Below, one piece after another: positions 40,489 through 48,736 of a stretch of DNA of 64,000 bases (positions are counted from its first letter, which is position 1; the number at the start of each line of letters is the position of its first letter). The notes under the pieces were generated by a model. It worked only from the letters and a program-made list of their open reading frames with translations. It was not told the origin of the DNA and did not search any database. Both the position numbers and the translations under genes were made by a program. This stretch comes from Modestobacter sp. VKM Ac-2984. Its GTDB lineage: Bacteria; Actinomycetota; Actinomycetes; Mycobacteriales; Geodermatophilaceae. The stretch covers positions 309,101-373,100 of the forward strand of contig NZ_JAPVBJ010000003.1 in assembly GCF_026967985.1 (NCBI RefSeq), written 5' to 3'.

Positions 40489-41469
40489 TCAGTGCTCCCG
40501 ACGCTGCTCGGGATAGGAGAAGTGCGGTGCGGACACGTCGTCCAGGGCGGTGGTGATCGCCGGCGGCAGCCGGACGCCCTCGGCGTCGAGGGCGGCCTGC
40601 AGCTGCTGGGCGGTCCGGGCGCCCACGATCGGGGCCACCACGCACGGCCGGTCGCGCAGCCAGGCCAGCGCCACCCCCAGCGGCGTGGTGCCCAGCCCCT
40701 CGGCCGCGGTGATCACCGCCTCCACCACCCGGTCCGCGGTCGCCGAGCGCAGCCCGTCGATGAACCCCTGCCACTGCGCCGACGCGCCGCGGGAGTCGGC
40801 GGGCGTGCTGTGCCGGTACTTGCCGGTGAGCAGCCCCCGGCCCAGCGGCGACCACGGCAGGATGCCCAGCCCCAGCGCCTCCGCGGCCGGCTGCACCTCG
40901 CGCTCGACGCCGCGCTGCAGCAACGAGTACTCGACCTGGGTGCTCACGATCGGGGTGCGCCCGGGCCAGGCACGCTGCCAGGTGGCCGCCTGGGCGGTCT
41001 GCCAGCCGGAGAAGTTGCTCACCCCGACGTAGCGGGCCCGGCCGGAGGAGACGGCCAGGTCGCAGGCGGCCAGCGTCTCCTCCAGGGGCGTGGCGTCGTC
41101 CCAGGCGTGCAGCTGCCACAGGTCGACGTGGTCGATCCCCAGCCGCTCCAGGGACGCGTCCAGCGCCGAGAGCAGGTGCCCGCGGGAGGCGCCGCGGCCC
41201 ATCGGCCCGGGGCCGGTGCGGCCCGCCGCCTTGGTGGCGACCAGCACGTCGTCCCGCGGGACGACGTCGGCCAGCAGCCGCCCGAGGGTCCGCTCGCTCT
41301 CCCCGTCGGCGTACACGTCGGCGGTGTCGACCAGCGTGCCGCCGGCGTCGACGAACGCCGTCAGCTGCATCGCGGCCTCGTCCTCGTCGGTGTCACGGCC
41401 CCACGTGAGGGTGCCCAGCCCCAGCCGGGAGACGACGAGCCCACTGCGCCCGAGCGCCCGCTGTTCCAC
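40489..41469 (-). CDS. Aldo/keto reductase
   Basis: This 326-residue (alpha/beta)8 NADPH-dependent reductase has the catalytic tetrad visible as Asp-Tyr in TLVDTADVYADGESERTLGR, Lys in VLVATKAAGRTG and His in DHVDLWQLHAWDDATPLEET. The family segments RYVGVSNFSGWQTAQAATWQ and VVAPIVGARTAQQLQAALD are also present. The substrate is unknown. It ends four bases before the RecD2 start on the same strand, so the two are likely co-transcribed. Confidence 0.92.
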   Translation of the reverse strand: MEQRALGRSGLVVSRLGLGTLTWGRDTDEDEAAMQLTAFVDAGGTLVDTADVYADGESERTLGRLLADVVPRDDVLVATKAAGRTGPGPMGRGASRGHLLSALDASLERLGIDHVDLWQLHAWDDATPLEETLAACDLAVSSGRARYVGVSNFSGWQTAQAATWQRAWPGRTPIVSTQVEYSLLQRGVEREVQPAAEALGLGILPWSPLGRGLLTGKYRHSTPADSRGASAQWQGFIDGLRSATADRVVEAVITAAEGLGTTPLGVALAWLRDRPCVVAPIVGARTAQQLQAALDAEGVRLPPAITTALDDVSAPHFSYPEQRREH

Positions 41470-41630
41470 GACGGGTCAACCTACCGTTGCCCACCGACGT
41501 CCCCCGGCAGCGACGAACGTCTCGTGCCGGGCTGCCGGGCCCCGGGGTCCCGGCCACCTAGGGTGCCTGTCGTGCGCGAGCCCTCGACCTGCCCTGACCA
41601 CCGCCCGGCCGAGCAGCGGGGGCGCTGACC

Positions 41631-42464
41631 GTGGGCTGGTGGGAAGCCGTCGTCCTCGGCCTCGTCCAGGGGCTCACCGAGTTCCTGCCGATCTCCTCCA
41701 GCGCCCACCTGCGGGTGGTCGGCGAGGCGTTCGGCTGGGGTGACCCCGGCGCGGCGTTCACCGCGATCACCCAGATCGGCACGGAGCTCGCCGTGCTCAT
41801 CTACTTCCGGCACGACATCTGGCGGATCATCACCGCCTGGGTCCGGGGGCTGTCCGACCGCTCGGCCCGCAGTGACCCCGACGCCCGGATGGGCTGGCTG
41901 ATCATCATCGGCAGTCTGCCGATCGTCGTCCTCGGGCTGCTGTTCCAGGACTCGATCGAGACGACCTTCCGCGACCTGCGGATCATCGCCGTCGCCCTGA
42001 TCGTCTTCTCGCTGGTCCTGTACTGGGCCGACCGGGTGGGCAGCACCGAGCGGGACCTGCCCGACCTGACCGTCAAGCACGGCCTGACCTTCGGGTTCGC
42101 CCAGGCGATGGCGCTCATCCCCGGGGTCTCCCGCTCCGGCGGCACCATCACCGCCGGCCGGTTCCTCGGCTACAACCGGGCCGCAGCCGCGCGGTACTCG
42201 TTCCTGCTCGCCGTCCCCGCCGTGCTCGGCGCCGGGTTCTTCCAGGCCTACGAGTCCCTGACCGGCGAGACCGAGGGCGAGGCGCTCTCCTGGGGTCCGA
42301 CGGTCCTGTCCACGGTCATCGCCTTCGGGATGGGGTACGCGGTCATCGCCTGGCTGCTGCGCTACCTGGAGCGCGGCAGCTTCGCCCCGTTCGTGGTCTA
42401 CCGGATCGCACTCGGCGTGCTGGTGCTGGCGCTGGTCGGCACCGGCGTCCTCGAGCCGACCTGA
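41631..42464 (+). CDS. uppP: Undecaprenyl-diphosphatase
   Basis: This 277-residue integral membrane protein (BacA/UppP) dephosphorylates undecaprenyl diphosphate to recycle the lipid carrier of peptidoglycan synthesis. It also contributes to bacitracin resistance. The two family motifs are [20 protein letters not shown] at residues 10-29 (E-x-x-x-E region and the SSSAH box) and [20 protein letters not shown] near residue 160 (PGxSRSG). GTG 41631 begins the conserved sequence. It starts a run of plus-strand genes through 47577. Confidence 0.95.
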   Translation: MGWWEAVVLGLVQGLTEFLPISSSAHLRVVGEAFGWGDPGAAFTAITQIGTELAVLIYFRHDIWRIITAWVRGLSDRSARSDPDARMGWLIIIGSLPIVVLGLLFQDSIETTFRDLRIIAVALIVFSLVLYWADRVGSTERDLPDLTVKHGLTFGFAQAMALIPGVSRSGGTITAGRFLGYNRAAAARYSFLLAVPAVLGAGFFQAYESLTGETEGEALSWGPTVLSTVIAFGMGYAVIAWLLRYLERGSFAPFVVYRIALGVLVLALVGTGVLEPT

Positions 42465-42492
42465 CGGAGAGCCGCTCACTAGAGTCGGTGGA

Positions 42493-43194
42493 GTGACCAC
42501 CGTCGTGCTGCTCCGACACGGCCGGACGACGGCCAACACCGCAGGCGTGCTCGCCGGCTGGACCCCCGGGGTCCAGCTGGACGACGCCGGTCAGGCGCAG
42601 GTCCAGGCGGTCGCGCAGCGGCTGTCCGCCGTCCCGCTGGCCGCAGTGGTGAGCAGCCCACTGGAGCGCTGCCAGCAGACCGCCGGCGCGGTCGCCGAGG
42701 GCCGGGCCCTGGACGTGCAGACCGACGACCGGTTCGGCGAGGCCCGGTACGGCGACTGGACCGGGCGCCCGATCAAGGAACTGGTCAAGGAGCCGCTCTG
42801 GAAGGTCGTGCAGCAGCACCCCTCCGCCGCGGTCTTCCCCGGCCCCGAGGGCGAGGGGCTCGCCCAGACCCAGGCGCGGGCGGTGGCCGCCGTCCGGGAG
42901 TGGAACGCGAAGCTCGGCCCGGACGCCGTCTGGCTGGTCTGCAGCCACGGCGACGTGATCAAGTCGATCCTGGCCGACGCCCTGGGGCTGCACCTGGACT
43001 CCTTCCAGCGGATCGTCGTCGACCCGGCGTCCCTGTCGGTCGTCACCTACACCGACACCCGGCCCTTCCTGGTCCGGGTCAACGACACCGGCGGCGACGT
43101 GTCCGCCCTGATCCCGCCGAAGAAGAAGCGCGGCCGGCGCACACCCTCCTCCGATGCGGTCGTCGGCGGCGGCGCGGGCTCCGGCGCCGCGTAA
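42493..43194 (+). CDS. Histidine phosphatase (phosphoglycerate-mutase-like)
   Basis: This 233-residue protein has the phospho-acceptor motif VVLLRHGRTTANTAGVLAGW (RHG), the second Arg/Glu elements VVSSPLERCQQTAGAVAEGR and DDRFGEARYGDWTGRPIKEL, and the second catalytic His in VWLVCSHGDVIKSILADALG. The C-terminus is basic (PPKKKRGRRTP) and Gly/Ala-rich. It belongs to the conserved actinobacterial block histidine phosphatase - DUF3090 - SCO1664 - MshC; its substrate is unknown. Confidence 0.88.
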   Translation: MTTVVLLRHGRTTANTAGVLAGWTPGVQLDDAGQAQVQAVAQRLSAVPLAAVVSSPLERCQQTAGAVAEGRALDVQTDDRFGEARYGDWTGRPIKELVKEPLWKVVQQHPSAAVFPGPEGEGLAQTQARAVAAVREWNAKLGPDAVWLVCSHGDVIKSILADALGLHLDSFQRIVVDPASLSVVTYTDTRPFLVRVNDTGGDVSALIPPKKKRGRRTPSSDAVVGGGAGSGAA

Positions 43195-43204
43195 CCTGAT
43201 CGCC

Positions 43205-43756
43205 GTGCCTCGTCAGGTCTTCCTCTTCGACCGTCCCTCCCGGTTCGTCGCCGGCACGGTGGGCCAGCCCGGCGACCGCACCTTCTACCTGCAGGCCTCC
43301 GACGAGGCCGGCCGCACGATCAGCGTGGCGCTGGAGAAGACGCAGGTCCAGGTGCTGGCCGACCGCATGAGCGAGCTGCTCGACGAGGTGGCCAACCGCG
43401 CCGCCGTCGTCGTCCCGCCCGACGCCGACGTCGACGACCTCGAACCGCTCACCGCCCCCGTCGACGAGGAGTTCCGCGTCGCCGCGATGGGCCTGGCCTG
43501 GGACGGTGAGGAGGACGCCGTCGTCGTCGAGGCCGTCGCCGCCGGCGAGGAGCCGATCGAGGAGGACGCGATCCTCTCCGACAGCGACGAGGGCCCCGAC
43601 GCCCTGCGCGTCACGATCACCCCGGTCGCGGCCCGCGCGTTCGTCGCCCGCGCCCGCCGGGTGATCGCCGCCGGCCGGCCCTCCTGCCCGCTGTGCTCGC
43701 TGCCGCTGGACCCGGCCGGTCACGTCTGCCCCCGGCAGAACGGCTACCGCCGCTGA
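43205..43756 (+). CDS. DUF3090-family protein with Cys-rich C-terminus
   Basis: This 183-residue protein begins VPRQVFLFDRPSRFVAGTVG and has the family text TFYLQASDEAGRTISVALEK. It ends with SCPLCSLPLDPAGHVCPRQN, a C-x-x-C...C motif that likely binds zinc. DUF3090 is confined to actinobacteria and has no known function. It lies ten bases after the phosphatase gene and twelve before the SCO1664-type gene, which argues for an operon with mshC. Confidence 0.88.
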   Translation: MPRQVFLFDRPSRFVAGTVGQPGDRTFYLQASDEAGRTISVALEKTQVQVLADRMSELLDEVANRAAVVVPPDADVDDLEPLTAPVDEEFRVAAMGLAWDGEEDAVVVEAVAAGEEPIEEDAILSDSDEGPDALRVTITPVAARAFVARARRVIAAGRPSCPLCSLPLDPAGHVCPRQNGYRR

Positions 43757-43768
43757 GCCGGCGGAGCG

Positions 43769-44632
43769 ATGACGGCGCCTGATCCCCGCGACGACCGGCT
43801 GGAGCACCCGCTGACCGACGAGCCCCTCGAGCTGGACGACGAGCTCGACGACGACGAGCTGGACGGCGACGTCGTCGAGCTGGACCTCGCCGGCTTCGAC
43901 CACGGCGACCGTCGGCCGCCCAGCGGCGCCGACGAGGTCGCCACCCTGCTCCGCGAGGGTGCGCTGGACATGGAGGGCCGGCTGCTGGACGCCAGCAACG
44001 TCACCCTCGTCGGGGCGATCCGGACCGACCAGCTGGCCGCCACCTGCGTGTACAAGCCGGTGGCGGGGGAGCGGCCGCTGTGGGACTTCCCCGACGGCAC
44101 GCTCGCCGGCCGGGAGATCAGCGCGCACCTGGTGTCGGAGGCCACCGGCTGGTCGATCGTGCCGCCCACCGTGCTGCGCGAGGGCCCGTTCGGCCCCGGC
44201 ATGGTGCAGCTCTGGATGGACGCCGACCCCACCGTCGAGCTCACCGAGTTCGTCCGGCTCGACGTCCCCGAGCTCCGCCGGATGGCCGTCTTCGACGCCG
44301 TGGTGAACAACGCCGACCGCAAGGGCGGCCACATCATCCCGATGCGCGGCGGGCACGTGTACGGCGTCGACCACGGCATCTGCTTCTCCGCTGAGCCCAA
44401 GCTGCGCACCCTGCTGTGGCGCTGGGCCGGCAAGCCGCTCACCGCCGAGGCGGTCACCGTCCTGCGCGAGCTGGACGACCAGCTGCGCGGCGAGCTGGGC
44501 GAGCAGCTGCACGAGCACCTCACCCGGCGCGAGGTGCGGCGCACCCAGCAACGGGTGGCCGAGATGCTGCGCACCGGCGTGCACCCCCAGCCGAGCGGGG
44601 AGTGGCCCGCGCTGCCCTGGCCGCCGTTCTGA
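43769..44632 (+). CDS. SCO1664-family protein (PI3/4-kinase-like fold)
   Basis: This 287-residue protein has an acidic N-terminal ~50 residues (LDDELDDDELDGDVVELDLA) and then a domain with TCVYKPVAGERPLWDFPDGT (nucleotide-type Lys), EISAHLVSEATGWSIVPPTV, FDAVVNNADRKGGHIIPMRG and VYGVDHGICFSAEPKLRTLL. The N-x-D-R and D-H-G motifs resemble PI3/4-kinase and HipA-like catalytic loops. The family is conserved next to DUF3090 and mshC in actinobacteria; the reaction is unknown. Confidence 0.85.
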   Translation: MTAPDPRDDRLEHPLTDEPLELDDELDDDELDGDVVELDLAGFDHGDRRPPSGADEVATLLREGALDMEGRLLDASNVTLVGAIRTDQLAATCVYKPVAGERPLWDFPDGTLAGREISAHLVSEATGWSIVPPTVLREGPFGPGMVQLWMDADPTVELTEFVRLDVPELRRMAVFDAVVNNADRKGGHIIPMRGGHVYGVDHGICFSAEPKLRTLLWRWAGKPLTAEAVTVLRELDDQLRGELGEQLHEHLTRREVRRTQQRVAEMLRTGVHPQPSGEWPALPWPPF

Positions 44633-44690
44633 GCTGAGCGCCGTCGGCCCGGCGTTGCTCTCCCGCCGCCGTCCCTGCCAGGGTGGGGGA

Positions 44691-45077
44691 GTGCCTCACC
44701 GGAGCCGACTCGCGGTCCTGCTGATCGACCTGCCGCCGCAGCTGCACGACCGGGGGCAGGCGTTCTGGTCCGCCGCGACGGGCCATCCCGTGGAACCCGA
44801 CACCATCGACGACGCGTGGTCCTCGCTCGGTTCCTTCGCCGACGGGTTCCACCTGGAGGTCCAGCGCACCGGGGTGGGCACCCCGCCGCGCTGGCACGTG
44901 GACATCGAGACCGACGACGTGCACGCCGAGGTGGCCCGGCTGGAGGCCCTCGGGGCGGTCCGGATGGTCGACATGGGCGGGTTCTGGCAGATGAAGGACC
45001 CGGCCGGGCTGCTGTTCTGCGTGGTCGGCGTCCAGACCGGGGAGGAGTTCGAGCGGCACGCCACCACCTGGCCGTGA
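44691..45077 (+). CDS. VOC-family protein
   Basis: This 128-residue protein has the glyoxalase fold: GQAFWSAATGHPVEPDTIDD, then GFHLEVQRTGVGTPPRWHVD, IETDDVHAEVARLEALGAVR and QMKDPAGLLFCVVGVQTGEE. Metal-ligand-type His residues are in FHLEVQ and WHVDIE. GTG 44691 follows GGGGGA. The substrate is unknown. Confidence 0.82.
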   Translation: MPHRSRLAVLLIDLPPQLHDRGQAFWSAATGHPVEPDTIDDAWSSLGSFADGFHLEVQRTGVGTPPRWHVDIETDDVHAEVARLEALGAVRMVDMGGFWQMKDPAGLLFCVVGVQTGEEFERHATTWP

Positions 45078-45187
45078 CGGCGTCACCTCTCCGGGCCTGA
45101 CGGGCTGCCGGTCCGGCCGGCGGGGGAACGGCGGGTGTCGACCGGGTGGCGTGCCGACCTGTCACCGGCCGGATCTAGGCTCCTGCC

Positions 45188-46471
45188 GTGCTCTCCTGGC
45201 CTGCCCCGCTGCTCCCCACCCTGCCCGGGTCCGGCCCCGCCCTGCGGCTGTACGACACCGCCCGCGGCGAGGTGGTCGAGACCTCACCGGGCCGCACGGC
45301 CCGCATGTACGTCTGCGGCATCACGCCCTACGACGCCACGCACCTCGGCCACGCCGCCACCTACCTGGCCTTCGACCTGGTCAACCGGGTCTGGCGCGAT
45401 GCCCGGCACGCCGTGCACTACGTGCAGAACGTCACCGACGTCGACGACCCGCTGTTCGAGCGGGCCGACCGCGACGGCGAGGACTGGATCGTCCTGGGCA
45501 TGCGCGAGACGGCGCTCTTCCGCGAGGACATGACCGCGCTGCGGGTGCTGCCGCCGGAGGACTTCGTCGGCGCCGTCGAGTCGATCCCGCGGATCGCCGC
45601 CCACGTGGAGACCCTGTGGGACGCCGGACTGGCCTACCAGCTGGACGACGGCACCGGGGACGTCTACCACGACGTCGCCCAGGCGCCCGGGTTCGGCTCC
45701 GAGTCCGGCTACGACGAGGCCACCATGCTCCGGCTGTCCGCCGAGCGGGGCGGCGACCCCGACCGGGCGGGCAAGCGGCACGCGCTCGACCCGCTGCTGT
45801 GGCGGGGGGCCCGCGAGGGCGAGCCGTCCTGGCCCGGTCCGCGGGGCGTCGCGGGCCGCCCGGGCTGGCACGTCGAGTGCGCCACGATCGCTCTCGACAA
45901 GATCGGCATGGGCTTCGACGTCCAGGGCGGCGGCAGTGACCTGGTCTTCCCGCACCACGAGTACTCCGCCGTCCACGCCGAGGCGCTCACCGGCACCAAG
46001 CCCTTCGCCCGGGCCTACGTGCACGCCGCGATGATCGGGCTGGACGGGGAGAAGATGAGCAAGAGCCGGGGCAACCTGGTCTTCGTCTCCCGGCTCCGCG
46101 GCGACCGCACCGACCCGATGGCGATCCGGCTGGCCCTGCTGTCCGGGCACTACCGCACCGACCGGGCCTGGACCCCCGACCTGCTGGCCCAGGCGCAGCG
46201 GCGGCTGGACACCTGGCGGCGCGCCGTCGAGCTGCCGCTGGGTGCGCCGGCCGGCCCGGTGCTGGCCGCCGTCCGGGAGCGGCTGGCCGACGACCTCGAC
46301 ACCCCCGGCGCGATCGCCGCCGTCGACCGCTGGGCTGCCGCGAGCCTCGCCGAGGCCGCCTCCGGCCCGGGCCTGCCCGCCGCGCAGTCCAGCGACGACT
46401 GGGACGAGGAGTCCCCGGCCGTCGTCCGCGACCTCGTCGACGCACTGCTCGGCGTGGCACTCACGCCGTGA
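45188..46471 (+). CDS. mshC: L-cysteine:1D-myo-inosityl 2-amino-2-deoxy-alpha-D-glucopyranoside ligase
   Basis: MshC joins cysteine to GlcN-inositol with ATP in mycothiol synthesis. The 427-residue protein is built like cysteinyl-tRNA synthetase: [20 protein letters not shown] (zinc Cys and HIGH-type HLGH), [20 protein letters not shown] (second zinc Cys), [18 protein letters not shown] and the KMSKS signature in [15 protein letters not shown]. Its moderate length, the WHVEC motif and the context with DUF3090/SCO1664 distinguish it from CysS. The stop overlaps the dgt-type gene start (GTGA), so the two are coupled. Confidence 0.95.
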   Translation: MLSWPAPLLPTLPGSGPALRLYDTARGEVVETSPGRTARMYVCGITPYDATHLGHAATYLAFDLVNRVWRDARHAVHYVQNVTDVDDPLFERADRDGEDWIVLGMRETALFREDMTALRVLPPEDFVGAVESIPRIAAHVETLWDAGLAYQLDDGTGDVYHDVAQAPGFGSESGYDEATMLRLSAERGGDPDRAGKRHALDPLLWRGAREGEPSWPGPRGVAGRPGWHVECATIALDKIGMGFDVQGGGSDLVFPHHEYSAVHAEALTGTKPFARAYVHAAMIGLDGEKMSKSRGNLVFVSRLRGDRTDPMAIRLALLSGHYRTDRAWTPDLLAQAQRRLDTWRRAVELPLGAPAGPVLAAVRERLADDLDTPGAIAAVDRWAAASLAEAASGPGLPAAQSSDDWDEESPAVVRDLVDALLGVALTP

Positions 46472-47577
46472 GCGAGGGCGGGACGGGGTTCGAGTGGCTG
46501 GCGTACCCGCCTGCCTTCACCCGGATCGACCGACAGGCGCGGGAGGACGCGGAGACGGCTCTCGCCCCGGCGGCCGCCCGGTCCGCCCGGAGCCGGGGAC
46601 GGGCGCGCCCTGAGCCCGACGACGGACTCCGCACCTGCTGGGAGCTCGACCGCGACCGGGTGCTGCACGCCAAGGCCTTCCGCCGGCTCAAGCACAAGAC
46701 CCAGGTCTTCCTGCACCCCGACGGCGACCACTTCGTCACCCGGCTCACCCACACCCTCCAGGTCACCCAGGTCGCCCGGTCACTGGCCCGGGCGCTGGGC
46801 CTGCACGAGACCCTGGCCGAGGCGATCGCACTGGCCCACGACGTCGGCCACTCGCCGTTCGGGCACATCGGCGAGGAGGCCCTGGAGCCCTACGTCGCTG
46901 GTGGCTGGCACCACGCCGCCCAGGGGGTGCGGATCGTCGAGGTGCTCGAGGACCTCAACCTCACCTGGGAGGTGCGCGACGGCGTCCGGGCACACAGCTG
47001 GAAGATCACCCCGCCGCCGGCCACCCGGGAGGCGGAGTGCGTGAAGTTCGCCGACCGGATCGGCTACCTCTCCCACGACGCGCTGGACGCCGTCCGGGCC
47101 GGGGTGCTGCGCGCCGGTGACCTGCCGGCCCGCACGCTGGCCACCTTCGGCCCGCCCGGCGGGGCGATGGTCGGGGCGATGATCGAGGCGGTCGTCGACG
47201 GGACGTACGCCTCGGCGCGCGAGGAGGCCCGGCACGCCGTCCCCGGCGGCCCGCCGACCCCGGCCGTGCGGATGGCGCCGGACGCCCTCGAGGCGATGAA
47301 CGAGCTGCGGGCCTTCATGTTCGAGCGGGTCTACGGGTCCGAGATCGCCGCCGGGCAGAAGCACGTGGCGATCGAGGTGATCCGCCGGCTGGTCGACCAC
47401 CACCTGGACCATCCCGAGCTCATGCCGGCCAGCTACCGGGACACCGAGGCCGACCTGGTCACCCAGGTCGTCGACTACGTGACCGGGATGACCGACCGGT
47501 TCGCCCTCGCCACCTACGACCGCCTCTTCGACGACACCGCCACCATCCGGATGCGCCCGCTGCTCGTCACACCCTGA
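46468..47577 (+). CDS. dgt: dGTP triphosphohydrolase-like HD-domain protein
   Basis: This 369-residue HD hydrolase of the deoxyguanosinetriphosphate triphosphohydrolase-like group has the HD metal ligands in [20 protein letters not shown] and [20 protein letters not shown] (H...HD...D). The segments [20 protein letters not shown] and [20 protein letters not shown] are also typical. Such proteins hydrolyse dNTPs to nucleosides and triphosphate. The GTG start overlaps the mshC stop. A strong bidirectional hairpin follows. Confidence 0.9.
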   Translation: MSEGGTGFEWLAYPPAFTRIDRQAREDAETALAPAAARSARSRGRARPEPDDGLRTCWELDRDRVLHAKAFRRLKHKTQVFLHPDGDHFVTRLTHTLQVTQVARSLARALGLHETLAEAIALAHDVGHSPFGHIGEEALEPYVAGGWHHAAQGVRIVEVLEDLNLTWEVRDGVRAHSWKITPPPATREAECVKFADRIGYLSHDALDAVRAGVLRAGDLPARTLATFGPPGGAMVGAMIEAVVDGTYASAREEARHAVPGGPPTPAVRMAPDALEAMNELRAFMFERVYGSEIAAGQKHVAIEVIRRLVDHHLDHPELMPASYRDTEADLVTQVVDYVTGMTDRFALATYDRLFDDTATIRMRPLLVTP

Positions 47578-47594
47578 GGGGGTCGGCGACGAGA

Positions 47595-47641
47595 ACGGGC
47601 TGAGGGTCGTCATCACGCGGAGATGACGACCCTCAGCCCGT
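47595..47641. terminator. Bidirectional terminator, 20-bp perfect stem
   Basis: ACGGGCTGAGGGTCGTCATC (47595-47614) pairs perfectly with 47622-47641 around a seven-base loop. It lies midway between the convergent dgt-type and PAC2 genes and can serve both. Confidence 0.85.
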
Positions 47642-47663
47642 GCTGATCATGAAGCGGCCGAGC

Positions 47664-48524
47664 TCAGCTCGTGCCGCCGCGGCGGCGCAGATATCGCTCG
47701 AACTCGCGGGCGATCTGGTCGCCGTTGGCCTGGGACAGGTCGGTCGCGGTCTGCCGCTCCTCCAGCGAGCGCACGTACTCCACGACCTCCTCGTCCTCCT
47801 GGGCCATCTCGTCGACGGTCTTCACCCACTCGTCGGCCTGCTCGGGCAGGGTGCCGAGCGGGACGGTGACCTCGAGGACCTCCTCGACCCGGGTCAGCAG
47901 CGCCATCGTCGCCCGGGGGGCGGGGGGCTGGGAGACGTAGTGCGGCACGGCCGCCCAGAAGCTCACCGCCGGCAGGCCGGCCTGCACGCAGGCATCGGCG
48001 AAGACGCCCAGGATGCCGGTCGGGCCCTGGTAGGTGGACGTCTCCACCCCCCACTGCCGCGCCGACTCCGCGTCGTAGGCCGATCCGGTCACCGGGGTGG
48101 GGCGGGTGTGCGGCGTGTCGGCCAGCAGGGCCCCGAGCGCGACCACCGTCTGCGCGCCGAGCTCCTGGCACAGCTCGATCAGCTCATCGCAGAAGCTGCG
48201 CCACCGCATGTTCGGCTCGATGCCACGGATGAGGACGACGTGCCGGGCACTGCCCGGCGGCTTGGCCACCGAGAGGCGGGTGGTGGGCCATTCGATCCGG
48301 CGGCTGACGCCGTCGATCAGGTTGACGGTCGGCCGGTTGACCTGGAAGTCGTAGTAGTCCTCGGGGTCCAGCGCGGCGAGCGGGGTGGCATCCCAGATCA
48401 GCTCCAGGTGCTCCACGGCGCCGGTGGCGGCGTCCCCGGCGTCGTTCCATCCCTCGAACGCGACCACGACCACGGGGTCGTCCAGCTCGGGCAGGTCGTC
48501 AGCGTCGGACTTGGGATCGATCAC
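47664..48524 (-). CDS. PAC2-family protein (proteasome-assembly-chaperone fold)
   Basis: This 286-residue protein begins DDPVVVVAFEGWNDAGDAAT and contains DYYDFQVNRPTVNLIDGVSR, VVLIRGIEPNMRWRSFCDEL and LGALLADTPHTRPTPVTGSA, the PAC2 pattern. The C-terminal ~60 residues are helical and acidic. In actinobacteria PAC2 proteins are conserved, and by homology to eukaryotic PAC2 a link to the proteasome (about 11 kb away here) has been suggested, without proof. It is divergent from metH. Confidence 0.87.
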   Translation of the reverse strand: MIDPKSDADDLPELDDPVVVVAFEGWNDAGDAATGAVEHLELIWDATPLAALDPEDYYDFQVNRPTVNLIDGVSRRIEWPTTRLSVAKPPGSARHVVLIRGIEPNMRWRSFCDELIELCQELGAQTVVALGALLADTPHTRPTPVTGSAYDAESARQWGVETSTYQGPTGILGVFADACVQAGLPAVSFWAAVPHYVSQPPAPRATMALLTRVEEVLEVTVPLGTLPEQADEWVKTVDEMAQEDEEVVEYVRSLEERQTATDLSQANGDQIAREFERYLRRRGGTS

Positions 48525-48628
48525 CCTTCGAGCCTACGTCGATCCCGGCCGCCGGCCCGGCCGCGCGGGGGTGTGTGCGGCGGCCCGGGCCCCCGAGGTG
48601 CATCCGGGCGGAGGAGGGAAGTGAGACG

Positions 48629-48706
48629 ATGGGGGCGCTGTTCGAGGACGACGAGGTCGCTTGCCCGTCGGAGTTGCCAGGGCCCTGGCGCCGGACGCCT
48701 CCGTGA
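48629..48706 (+). CDS. Putative 25-residue leader peptide upstream of metH
   Basis: An ATG at 48629, with GGGAAG seven bases upstream and a purine-rich GGAGGAGGG before it, opens a frame of 25 codons. It encodes MGALFEDDEVACPSELPGPW and RRTPP, ending with TGA 48704-48706. It stops 30 bases before the metH GTG. It may be a regulatory leader ORF; no cobalamin or SAM riboswitch pattern is recognisable in the same region. Support is limited to the ribosome site and position. Confidence 0.3.
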   Translation: MGALFEDDEVACPSELPGPWRRTPP

Positions 48707-48736
48707 CCGTGCCCGATCGACGACCGAGGACTGCCT

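Noticed and set aside
48540-48736. Cobalamin or SAM riboswitch before metH
   Set aside because: No B12-box-like or SAM-class conserved core could be recognised by eye; a covariance search would be needed to exclude a divergent one.
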